64,000 nt of DNA from Herbaspirillum sp. meg3 (GTDB lineage: Bacteria; Pseudomonadota; Gammaproteobacteria; Burkholderiales; Burkholderiaceae_D): NCBI RefSeq assembly GCF_002257565.1, contig NZ_CP022736.1, forward strand, positions 5,146,001-5,210,000, read 5' to 3'. The notes under the pieces are model-generated. The model saw nothing but the letters and a program-made list of their open reading frames with translations, searched no databases and was not told the origin of the DNA. Position 1 is the first letter of the stretch. Every line of letters starts with the position of its first letter. Shown here piece after piece: positions 54,063-61,756 of this stretch. Both the position numbers and the translations under genes were made by a program.

Positions 54063-54770
54063 TCAGTCGGGCAGCAGTCCGAGCGTCCTGGCTTCATAGA
54101 TGGCTTCCGTCTTCGAGGTGACCTTGAGCTTGCTATAGATGCGGCGCACGAAGGTGCGCACGGTGAACGGCGACAGCTGCATCAGCTTGGCGATCTCCTG
54201 CGCCGTGAAACCCCGGGTAATGTAATCCAGCACTTCCTTTTCACGCACCGACAGGATCGCGACCTGATCCGCGCTTGCCGTACCGGGCGCAGGGGCTGCC
54301 GGTGCAGTCGTTGCCGCCGCGCCGCGAAACCGGGCCAGCACCTGACGCGCAATGATGGGACTGATCGGGCTGCCGCCACTGGCGAGACTACGGATTTCAT
54401 CGATCATTTTTGCCGGTGAGCTGTCTTTGAGCAGATAGCCGGCGGCGCCCGCTTCGATCGAGCGCATGACGTGGGTCTCATCGCCGAAGGTGGTACTGAC
54501 CATGATGTTGCAGCTCGGCCATTGCGCCACCGCCGCCACGATGACATCAATGCCGGAACCGTCCGGCAAACCCAGGTCCACCAACAGCACATCCGCCGGC
54601 GGCCCCTGCAGCATGGCAAGTCCTTCCGCGCGGGTGCCGGCCATGCTTGCCAGTTGCATGTCCGGCGAAGCCTGCACGGCCTTGCTCAGCGCATCGCGAA
54701 AGCCAGGGTCGTCCTCGACGATGGCGACGTGGATGGCGGGCAGCGCGGGAATGTCGGAAATGGATGGCAT
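54063..54770 (-). CDS. NarL/LuxR-family response regulator
   Basis: A 235-residue response regulator: receiver domain at about 13-130 with Asp65 in LLVDLGLPDGSG and Lys115 in GYLLKDSSP, and a LuxR-type helix-turn-helix at about 165-225 (TRGFTAQEIAKLMQLSPFTV). It lies 63 bases before the kinase gene and is the natural partner. It is divergent from the solitary AraC gene, so that gene may be a target. Confidence 0.92.
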   Translation of the reverse strand: MPSISDIPALPAIHVAIVEDDPGFRDALSKAVQASPDMQLASMAGTRAEGLAMLQGPPADVLLVDLGLPDGSGIDVIVAAVAQWPSCNIMVSTTFGDETHVMRSIEAGAAGYLLKDSSPAKMIDEIRSLASGGSPISPIIARQVLARFRGAAATTAPAAPAPGTASADQVAILSVREKEVLDYITRGFTAQEIAKLMQLSPFTVRTFVRRIYSKLKVTSKTEAIYEARTLGLLPD

Positions 54771-54889
54771 GGGACGGCCATTGTACGCCGGGCGCCCTGC
54801 GGCGCATGTAACACGTTTGTGCTACAGACAAGCGCTGACGGCAGCAATAGAGTCTCACTCATTCATGATGCCGTACGGGAATAATAAAA

Positions 54890-55291
54890 ATGCAAGCTAT
54901 CGTCACGGGGCCGTCTTCCTCTGCGCGCGCGATCAGGCGCAATGCGCTGCTGGCCGACATCCGCAAGTACATCAAAGACCGGCTTGATCAGGATAGGCTG
55001 ACGCCGGCTTCCATACAGGCGGCGTTCCGGCTGTCGCGCCCCACCTTGTATCGTTTGTTCGAAACCGAGGGCGGCCTGGTGGAATACATCCGCAATTGCC
55101 GCTTGCGGGAAGCCGCTGCCGACATGATCGACCTGCCCGAATGCACGATTGCCGACATCGCCTACGGCGCCGGCTTCAACAGCGCCTCGGACTTCTGCCG
55201 CGCTTTCCGGCGCGCTTACGGCATGACGCCACAGCATTTCCGGCGATCCGCATCACACGGCGGCGATATCTTTTCGTCAACATCGCCATGA
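54890..55291 (+). CDS. Solitary AraC-type DNA-binding protein
   Basis: A 133-residue protein made almost only of an AraC double helix-turn-helix (FRLSRPTLYRLFETEGGLVE near 45 and IADIAYGAGFNSASDFCRAF near 85). No sensor domain lies upstream; a stop codon occurs eight codons before the ATG in the same frame. It resembles the C-terminal domain of the AraC protein at 39656-40729 (shared RPTLYRxFE and RAFRRAYGM). It could be a ligand-independent regulator (like MarA/SoxS) or a decayed full-length protein. It is 246 bases before the Cache-CheW gene on the same strand. Confidence 0.75.
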   Translation: MQAIVTGPSSSARAIRRNALLADIRKYIKDRLDQDRLTPASIQAAFRLSRPTLYRLFETEGGLVEYIRNCRLREAAADMIDLPECTIADIAYGAGFNSASDFCRAFRRAYGMTPQHFRRSASHGGDIFSSTSP

Positions 55292-55372
55292 CGTCCCAGC
55301 CGCCGTCGCGTCCGGAAAACGCCAAATTTTATTGATAAAGTGAGACAGGCGGTTAAGTGGAACATAATTTTT

Positions 55373-55393
55373 CTGCCACAATAATTGTGGCAG
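55373..55393. promoter_or_regulatory. 21-base palindrome upstream of the Cache-CheW gene
   Basis: CTGCCACAAT-A-ATTGTGGCAG, ten-base perfect arms around one base. No T run follows on either strand, so it is not a typical terminator. It lies 145 bases before the Cache-CheW start and after the AraC gene, and is a candidate operator. Confidence 0.55.
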
Positions 55394-55537
55394 GCAAGAA
55401 AAAAGACCTCATAAAAACGCAGCAAGGGAACGGGTTCTGCCGGACAGGAAGATTGCGGGAGACATGGATACCGCCGGCGCACACTGCGACGGCTGTCGGC
55501 AATGGCATTGCCCTATGCAAACCAATTTTGAGGTCTT

Positions 55538-58138
55538 ATGGAACAGATAGTACCGACCGCAGAGTTCCTGCGCTACATGCCTGACGTGGCATTGTGCGAG
55601 CGCTCCCTGCGCGAACTCAACTTCGCCTGGCGCCTGATCGAGTCCACCGCAAAAATGGTCTGCCCGGTGGAAGCCAAAAGCATCCTGCCGACCATGAAGG
55701 TCACACGCGAAGGCTTCAATAACCTGGAACAGCGCCTCATCGCCAATCTGGTCCGGCAAAACATCGCCAAGTCGGTTCAGGAAATCGACTTCAAAGCCCA
55801 GGTCGTCATCGACATCGTGGTGCGCAACCTGTTCGAACGCACCGCCGATGTCGGTTTCCTGGCGATGGACGACGCCATCCGCGCGTTCATCCTCAACCGC
55901 CAGCGCGATCAGCATGACGTCGACGACATGGTGACACGGCTGCGCGCCTATCGCGACAAGTACACCGTCTATGACGAAATCCTGATCCTCGATACCGAAG
56001 GCCGGGTGCTGGCCAACCTTGACGGCAATAATGAGGTGACGCGTTCTTTCGATCCACTGGTAGCGCAGACGCTGAAGTCGGGCCGCTACGTCGAAACCTT
56101 CGCGCACTCCGACTTGCGCGACAGCGGCGAGCGCGCACTGATCTATTCGCACAAGATCGTCGACCCGAACAGCGATGACGCCATCGGCGTGCTGTGCCTG
56201 TGCTTTCCGATTGCAGTGGAAATGAAGGATGTCTTCAGCGGCCTGCGCAAAGCCGCCGACCGCTCAGTGATGCTCATGCTCGACGACGCCGGCTGCGTCA
56301 TCGCCAGCAGCGACGCCGAGCACATCCCCGCCGGCCGCACGGTGCCGCTGGCGCTCGAAGGCGACTACCAGATCGTGGTCTATGCCGGCCGCGAATACCT
56401 GGCCCGCACCTGCGCAGCGCGCGACTACCAGGGCTACGGCGGTCCCGGCTGGTACGGCCACGTGATGATCCCGTGCGAAACCGCTTTCCGCCAGCAGAAC
56501 ACGGATGTGCTTTCCGGCTATGACGCGGCCATGCTCAACGGCGTGATGTCGCATGCCAAATCGTTTTGTCCGCCGCTGCATGACGTCACCATCATGGCCG
56601 AGTCGATCAATCATTCGCTGCGGCGCGTGGTGTGGAACGGCAAGATCATGTCCGCCGGCGAAGACCGCGACCTGCTGCGTCTCAAGGCGATCCTGCAAGA
56701 AATCAGCCAGACCGGCGACGAGACCAACAGCATTTTCAAGGATTCGATCCAGGACTTGTACGCCACCGTGGTCTCGTCCAGTCTACAAGACATGCAGTTC
56801 ATCTCGCGCCTGATGATCGACATCATGGATCGCAACTTGTACGAACGCGCCAACGACTGCCGCTGGTGGGCGCTGACGCCAGACATCCGCCGCATCACTG
56901 CGGACCGCCGGCGCGGCGAACAGGATCGTGCGCGCATCGCGCAGATCCTGGAGTCAATCAACGCGCTCTATACCGCTTACGCCAGACTGGTGGTATTCGA
57001 CGCCGACGGCGCCATCATTGCGGCGTCCGATCCTCGCGGTGACGGCCCCGACATGGCCGGCCGCAGTATGGACGACTCTCTGGTGCGCAAGACGCTGCAA
57101 CTGGCCGACAGCCAGGCTTACTGCGTCTCGCCGTTCGAGCCGACCTGGCTGTACGGCGACCGCCCGACCTACGTGTACTGCGCAGCGATTTTTCATCCGG
57201 ACCACGCCGGACAGGCAGTCGGCGGTATTGGCATCGTGTTCGACGCCGAACCGGAATTCCGCAACATGCTGTCGGCGTCGCTGCCCGAGCAAGACCAGAG
57301 CTTCGCGGTCTACACCGACCGCAATGGCCGCGTCATCTCTTCCACACATGCCGACTATCCGCCCGGCAGCATGCTGCGCCTGGACGGCGACGTCATGACA
57401 ACCGGCAACGGCATCAGCTCCGCCGCCATCCGCGTCCACAACGGGCACTACATGGTGGCTGGCCACACCGCCTCATTCGGCTATCGCGAATTCAAGAACA
57501 CGGACAACTACTCCAACGACGTCATCGCCATGGTGTTCGTACCGATCGGCGCGCAGGATGACGCGGCAGCAGCCAGACAAACCGATGCGGCCAGACTGGA
57601 AGTCGCACCACACAGCGGCAGCGCGCGCGAATACGCCACCATCCTGATCGACGGCGACGTCTTTGCGATGCCCGCCTCAAGCGTGGTCGAATCGCTGGAA
57701 GTCGAACGCATGCTGACCGCATCAACCTTGAAGCCGGTCATCGCCGGCGTACTGAATTATCAGGACAACAGCAGCAGCGTCTCGTCCTTCGTGCCGGTGA
57801 TCGACATGCGGCAACTGCTGCATCCCGGCGCGCCGAAGCTGGAAGCCGCCAGCGAAATCGTCGTCGTGCGCCACGGCCGCCATACACTCGGACTGCTGGT
57901 CGACGATCTGCACAACGTCATGGAATTCGGCGCGGCACAGATCGACCCGCCGCTGCCGATGTTCGGCAACCGCGCCAGCTATGTCTGCAACATCATCCGT
58001 ACCGCGAACCCGGGGCAGATGGTGCAGGTGGTCGATATTGAAAGCATCGTGCGCAATGTGTTCGGCGGCAATGTCGAGGAGTTCACTTTCGAGGCCTCTG
58101 CCGACGCCAAGAAAATCGTCGTCAGCGATGTGCTGTAG
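55538..58138 (+). CDS. Duplicated Cache-like sensor fused to CheW, apparently cytosolic
   Basis: An 866-residue protein. The sensor module is duplicated: module A at about residues 60-330 and module B at about 400-670. They share VIDIVVRNLFERTAD/MIDIMDRNLYERAND (86-104 and 427-440), EILILDTEGRVLAN/RLVVFDADGAIIAA and LMLDDAGCVIASS/AVYTDRNGRVISS. Residues about 697-845 form a CheW domain (TILIDGDVFAMP, VPVIDMRQLLHP, GLLVDDLHNVMEF). I see no signal peptide and no membrane helix, while Cache domains are usually outside the membrane. It may couple a soluble ligand to a CheA-type kinase. GAGG precedes the ATG. No CheA or MCP gene is in the window. Confidence 0.85.
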   Translation: MEQIVPTAEFLRYMPDVALCERSLRELNFAWRLIESTAKMVCPVEAKSILPTMKVTREGFNNLEQRLIANLVRQNIAKSVQEIDFKAQVVIDIVVRNLFERTADVGFLAMDDAIRAFILNRQRDQHDVDDMVTRLRAYRDKYTVYDEILILDTEGRVLANLDGNNEVTRSFDPLVAQTLKSGRYVETFAHSDLRDSGERALIYSHKIVDPNSDDAIGVLCLCFPIAVEMKDVFSGLRKAADRSVMLMLDDAGCVIASSDAEHIPAGRTVPLALEGDYQIVVYAGREYLARTCAARDYQGYGGPGWYGHVMIPCETAFRQQNTDVLSGYDAAMLNGVMSHAKSFCPPLHDVTIMAESINHSLRRVVWNGKIMSAGEDRDLLRLKAILQEISQTGDETNSIFKDSIQDLYATVVSSSLQDMQFISRLMIDIMDRNLYERANDCRWWALTPDIRRITADRRRGEQDRARIAQILESINALYTAYARLVVFDADGAIIAASDPRGDGPDMAGRSMDDSLVRKTLQLADSQAYCVSPFEPTWLYGDRPTYVYCAAIFHPDHAGQAVGGIGIVFDAEPEFRNMLSASLPEQDQSFAVYTDRNGRVISSTHADYPPGSMLRLDGDVMTTGNGISSAAIRVHNGHYMVAGHTASFGYREFKNTDNYSNDVIAMVFVPIGAQDDAAAARQTDAARLEVAPHSGSAREYATILIDGDVFAMPASSVVESLEVERMLTASTLKPVIAGVLNYQDNSSSVSSFVPVIDMRQLLHPGAPKLEAASEIVVVRHGRHTLGLLVDDLHNVMEFGAAQIDPPLPMFGNRASYVCNIIRTANPGQMVQVVDIESIVRNVFGGNVEEFTFEASADAKKIVVSDVL

Positions 58139-58159
58139 CCGACATCGCAAACGGTGTCT

Positions 58160-58867
58160 TCAATAGCCTGATGCCGCATCCAGCTGCTGCGTCATCCAGG
58201 CGATGAAGTCGCCCTGCATCTCGGCATTGAGTTCATGCCCGGCGGTATATTCGCGATAGACCGTCGGGATCTGATGTTCGTTGAGCAGCCGCCGTGCATT
58301 GCGGGCGTACTCGACCGTCAGCTTGTTGTCCTGCACGCCGTGCGAGACATAGGCGCTGCTCTTTCTCAATGCATCGTCGCCGGCGGTCAGCGGGGCGATC
58401 TCGGGCAGGATACGTCCGCTCAGGATACCGAAGCCCGCCGCCTTGTCCGGCCGAGTCAGGCCGACGCCGGCACTCATGATGCCACCCTGGCTGAAGCCGG
58501 CGATCCAGACTTTGCCGGGTGCGATGCCATACGCGGCAGGCAAACCCTCGATGAACGACACCAGCACATTGCGCGAGGCTTCCGCCTGCGCTGGATCGAT
58601 CACCGGCCCGGTCGCCGTGAAATTAACGTTGAACCAGCCATGCTGATTCGGTCCGAAGGCCAGCGGCCCGCGTGGCAGGATCACGGTCAGGCGCGGATCC
58701 TGGGCTTGTGCAAAGCCGGCGAGATTGGTTTCGTTCGAGCCGACGCCATGCAGCAACAACAGGCAAGCACTGCCGCCCTCTCCGGCAATAGCGCCGGCAG
58801 CCGGGCGGCGCACCAGATGATGCAGAGGCAGGCCGTGGCCTTCGGAACTGTTGGAGGAAGCGGTCAT
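58160..58867 (-). CDS. Alpha/beta-hydrolase (phospholipase/carboxylesterase family)
   Basis: A 235-residue serine hydrolase of the PhoB/YpfH group. The nucleophile elbow GFSQGG has Ser126; LLLLHGVGSNETN near 37 is the oxyanion segment; the acid is in VSHGVQDNKL and the His in YTAGHELN. The family hydrolyses short-chain esters. It is convergent with the Cache-CheW gene (21 bases) and follows the signalling operon after a 170-base gap. Confidence 0.88.
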   Translation of the reverse strand: MTASSNSSEGHGLPLHHLVRRPAAGAIAGEGGSACLLLLHGVGSNETNLAGFAQAQDPRLTVILPRGPLAFGPNQHGWFNVNFTATGPVIDPAQAEASRNVLVSFIEGLPAAYGIAPGKVWIAGFSQGGIMSAGVGLTRPDKAAGFGILSGRILPEIAPLTAGDDALRKSSAYVSHGVQDNKLTVEYARNARRLLNEHQIPTVYREYTAGHELNAEMQGDFIAWMTQQLDAASGY

Positions 58868-59037
58868 GGTGATCCTGATGTGAGTGTCGCTTCACTCTAA
58901 CGGGATCACTGGTGGAAATAAATACTGGCCAATGCGACGATTTGTCTTGTTATTCGTGACAATGATTTGCGGCGGCTTTTGGCGGCGGAGAATAGTTTCA
59001 TTGAGGGAGGTCATGAGATTCCCATCATAAAACCGTT

Positions 59038-60237
59038 CTAGTTCAGCGACTGCCAGCCACTGTTGTACGAATCGCTGCCCGTTTCCGGCCAGTTGCCGTA
59101 GACCGCGTTGCCACCCTCGGCAACGCTGCGCGGAAGCGTCACGGTAAACACGGTGTGCATGTCGGCCGACTGTACGCTGATGTCACCGCGATGCGCGGTG
59201 ACGATCTGTTCCACGATGTACAGGCCGAGACCGAGACCTTCGCCGTGCCCTTCGCGACGGCGGCCGCCGCGAAAAGGATTGAAGATGTCCGGCAGAATCT
59301 CTGCCGGGATCGCACCGGCATTGGCAACGGTAAATACCACAGCGTCACTTCGCGTGCCGTCGATGCGTACGCGCACCGGCTCGATCGCGTCGCCGTGGCG
59401 TGCAGCGTTGCCGATCAGGTTGGCGACGACTTGCGCCAGACGGTCGGCATCCCATTCGCCGGCAGCATCGCCGTCAGCCTGAACGTCAATACGGGCATGC
59501 GGAAAGCCGGCCTGGTATTCCTGCACCACGCGTTGCACGACTTCGTCGAAACGGGTGGCATTGCGCACCAGCGCGATACCGCCGGCCAGACGCGCACGCG
59601 CCAGGTCGAGCATGTCATCGATCATGCGCCCCATGCGCTTGCCGCTGTTGACGATCTGCGTGGTGGCCTTCTGATTGACTTCTTCTTTCAGCGAACGTTG
59701 CAGCAAGGTCGCTGCGGTCAGGATGGCGCCAAGCGGATTGCGCAGATCGTGACCGAGGATGGCGACGAACATTTCATTGAGACGCAAGGTCTCGGTACGT
59801 TCGCGCAGCTCCAGCGCGAGCTGCTGCTTCTGGCGATACAGCTGGAAGAAGACCTCCGCCTTGTTGCGCAGAATGTGCGGTTCGATCGGCTTGTACAGAA
59901 AGTCCACCGCGCCGCTTTCATAGCCTTTGAACAAACGGCGCTCGTCGCGTACACCGGCCGTGACAAAGATCAGCGGCACATGGCGTGTACGCTCGCTGCC
60001 GCGAATCAGTTCTGCCAACTCGAAACCGTCCATGTCGGGCATCTGCACGTCGATGAACGCCAGCGCAACATCGTGTACGAGAAGATATTCCAGCGCTTCG
60101 AAGCCGGAGCGCGCCTGCAACAACTCGACGTCGTCGCGTCTGAGCAAGGCCGATAGCGCCAGCAGGTTTTCGTCGAGATCGTCGACAAGCAGAAATTTCA
60201 CGCGGGGCAACATGTTTTCTTCCTCTGTTTTATTCAT
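59038..60237 (-). CDS. Receiver-histidine kinase
   Basis: A 399-residue cytoplasmic protein: receiver domain at about 13-130 with phosphoacceptor Asp63 in FIDVQMPDMDG and Lys in FLYKPIEP, then a HisKA domain with His163 in ILGHDLRNPLG, and an ATPase domain with VVANLIGNAARHGD and GEGLGLGLYIVEQI. The receiver in front of the kinase suggests that it is switched on by the upstream hybrid kinase. Its ATG at 60237 overlaps the CheB stop (ATGA); an in-frame ATG at 60213 with GAGGAAG upstream is an alternative start. Last gene of the operon. Confidence 0.9.
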   Translation of the reverse strand: MNKTEEENMLPRVKFLLVDDLDENLLALSALLRRDDVELLQARSGFEALEYLLVHDVALAFIDVQMPDMDGFELAELIRGSERTRHVPLIFVTAGVRDERRLFKGYESGAVDFLYKPIEPHILRNKAEVFFQLYRQKQQLALELRERTETLRLNEMFVAILGHDLRNPLGAILTAATLLQRSLKEEVNQKATTQIVNSGKRMGRMIDDMLDLARARLAGGIALVRNATRFDEVVQRVVQEYQAGFPHARIDVQADGDAAGEWDADRLAQVVANLIGNAARHGDAIEPVRVRIDGTRSDAVVFTVANAGAIPAEILPDIFNPFRGGRRREGHGEGLGLGLYIVEQIVTAHRGDISVQSADMHTVFTVTLPRSVAEGGNAVYGNWPETGSDSYNSGWQSLN

Positions 60238-60902
60238 TGTTTTTCTCCGCCGGAGAAAGTGCGGGATGGACTGTAGCCTGCAGTTGAAGCGGATGTCGTG
60301 GCTGAAGTGCGGGCTAGGGCGCGTAACAACGCTGCGATCTGCTGCACCGTCAGCACGGCATCGACGGGGCCCTGCTGCAAAGCGACTTCCGGCATATACG
60401 GCGATTGCGCGTCGTCGGGCTGCTGCACGATAGCCATGCCGCCCGCCTTGCGCACGGCCTGCAATCCGGCCGCGCCGTCATGGTTGGCGCCGGTGAGAAT
60501 GATGCCAAGCAAACGCTCCCCGTATTGGTCAGCAGCGGATTCGAACAGCACGTCGATCGCGGGTCGCGAAAAATTGACCGGCTCGTCCGCCGATAACGCC
60601 AGCTGCGGGCCAGTGTCGATCAGCAAATGATAGTCCGGCGGCGCGAAATAAATCGTGCCGGCCTCAACCGGCTCTTTGTCCAGCGCTTCGCGCACCGGCT
60701 GGGCACATTTGGGCGCAAAGATATCGACCAGCAGGCTGGGACGCTCACGCGGCAAATGCAGCACCACAAAGGTGGCGGCAACGGCATTTTGCGGCAACGC
60801 CGGCAACAGCGTCGACAAGGCTTCTACGCCACCGGCAGACGCACCGATGACGATGGCGCCGATATTGCCGATACGGCTATCAAGATGAGCGGGATCGTTC
60901 AT
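60234..60902 (-). CDS. CheB-type methylesterase domain protein
   Basis: A 222-residue CheB methylesterase/amidase without a receiver domain. The catalytic triad is present as Ser22 in GASAGGVEAL, His49 in VVLHLPRERP and Asp142 in LTGANHDGAAGL; FSRPAIDVLFESAA is also conserved. It would remove methyl groups or deamidate glutamines in a target protein, but no receptor gene is in the window. It overlaps its neighbours by four bases on both sides. Confidence 0.9.
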   Translation of the reverse strand: MNDPAHLDSRIGNIGAIVIGASAGGVEALSTLLPALPQNAVAATFVVLHLPRERPSLLVDIFAPKCAQPVREALDKEPVEAGTIYFAPPDYHLLIDTGPQLALSADEPVNFSRPAIDVLFESAADQYGERLLGIILTGANHDGAAGLQAVRKAGGMAIVQQPDDAQSPYMPEVALQQGPVDAVLTVQQIAALLRALARTSATTSASTAGYSPSRTFSGGEKQ

Positions 60903-61756
60903 GCAAGATTCTTTTTCTGAAAAATGCGATCTTCACGCACGACCTCGTCGAAGGCATCGGCATGGCTGGAAAAGCGCAGCGACTCCTTGGAGCCAAGTCC
61001 GAGAAAGCCCTTGCGGCACAGCGATTCGCGAAACAAGCCCAACGCACGCTCCTGCAACTGGCGGTTGAAATAGATCAGCACATTGCGGCAGGACACCAGA
61101 TGCATCTCCGCAAACACGCTGTCGGTCGCCAGACTGTGGTCTGAGAAGACGATGTGCTGGCGCAGCGTCTTGTCGAACACGGCACGGCCGTAGCCGGTGG
61201 TGTAGTAGTCCGACAGTGAGGTCCTGGCGCCGCTCTTTTGATGGTTGCTGGTGAAGCCGGCGATGCGATCCAGGCTGTAGACGCCTGACTCGGCTTTCTT
61301 CAGCGCAGTCGGGTTGATGTCGGTGGCATAGATGAGGGTACGTTCCAGCAACCCTTCTTCGCGCAGCAGGATCGCGAGGGAATACACTTCCTCTCCGGCG
61401 CTGCAACCGGCTACCCAGATCTTCAATGAAGGATAGGTGCGCAGCAGGGGAATCACCTTCTCGCGCAGCGACAGAAAATAGGCCGGGTCGCGGAACATCT
61501 CGCTGACCTGCACCGTCAGGTAATCCATCAGCGCCGGAAATACCTCCGGTTCATGCAGCACCTTGTCCTGCAACTGCGACAGCGTCTCGCAACCGAAACG
61601 GTTCATCGCCGTCACCAGACGGCGCTTCAGCGACGCGCCGGCATAGCCGCGAAAATCGCAGTGATACTTGAGATAGATAGCGTCGAGCAACAACTGCATC
61701 TCGATGTCGAAATGCTTGTTGGGCGAACGCGTACCGGTGTTTACTTGGGCATCCAT
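60899..61756 (-). CDS. CheR-type protein methyltransferase
   Basis: A 285-residue CheR methyltransferase: N-terminal helical domain (YAGASLKRRLVTAMNRFG), VSEMFRDP, the SAM-binding VAGCSAGEEVYSLAILL, ATDINPTALKKA and LVSCRNVLIYFNR. It methylates glutamates using S-adenosylmethionine. Its start lies 16 bases inside the end of the hybrid-kinase gene and its stop overlaps the CheB start, so the genes are translationally coupled. Confidence 0.92.
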   Translation of the reverse strand: MDAQVNTGTRSPNKHFDIEMQLLLDAIYLKYHCDFRGYAGASLKRRLVTAMNRFGCETLSQLQDKVLHEPEVFPALMDYLTVQVSEMFRDPAYFLSLREKVIPLLRTYPSLKIWVAGCSAGEEVYSLAILLREEGLLERTLIYATDINPTALKKAESGVYSLDRIAGFTSNHQKSGARTSLSDYYTTGYGRAVFDKTLRQHIVFSDHSLATDSVFAEMHLVSCRNVLIYFNRQLQERALGLFRESLCRKGFLGLGSKESLRFSSHADAFDEVVREDRIFQKKNLA

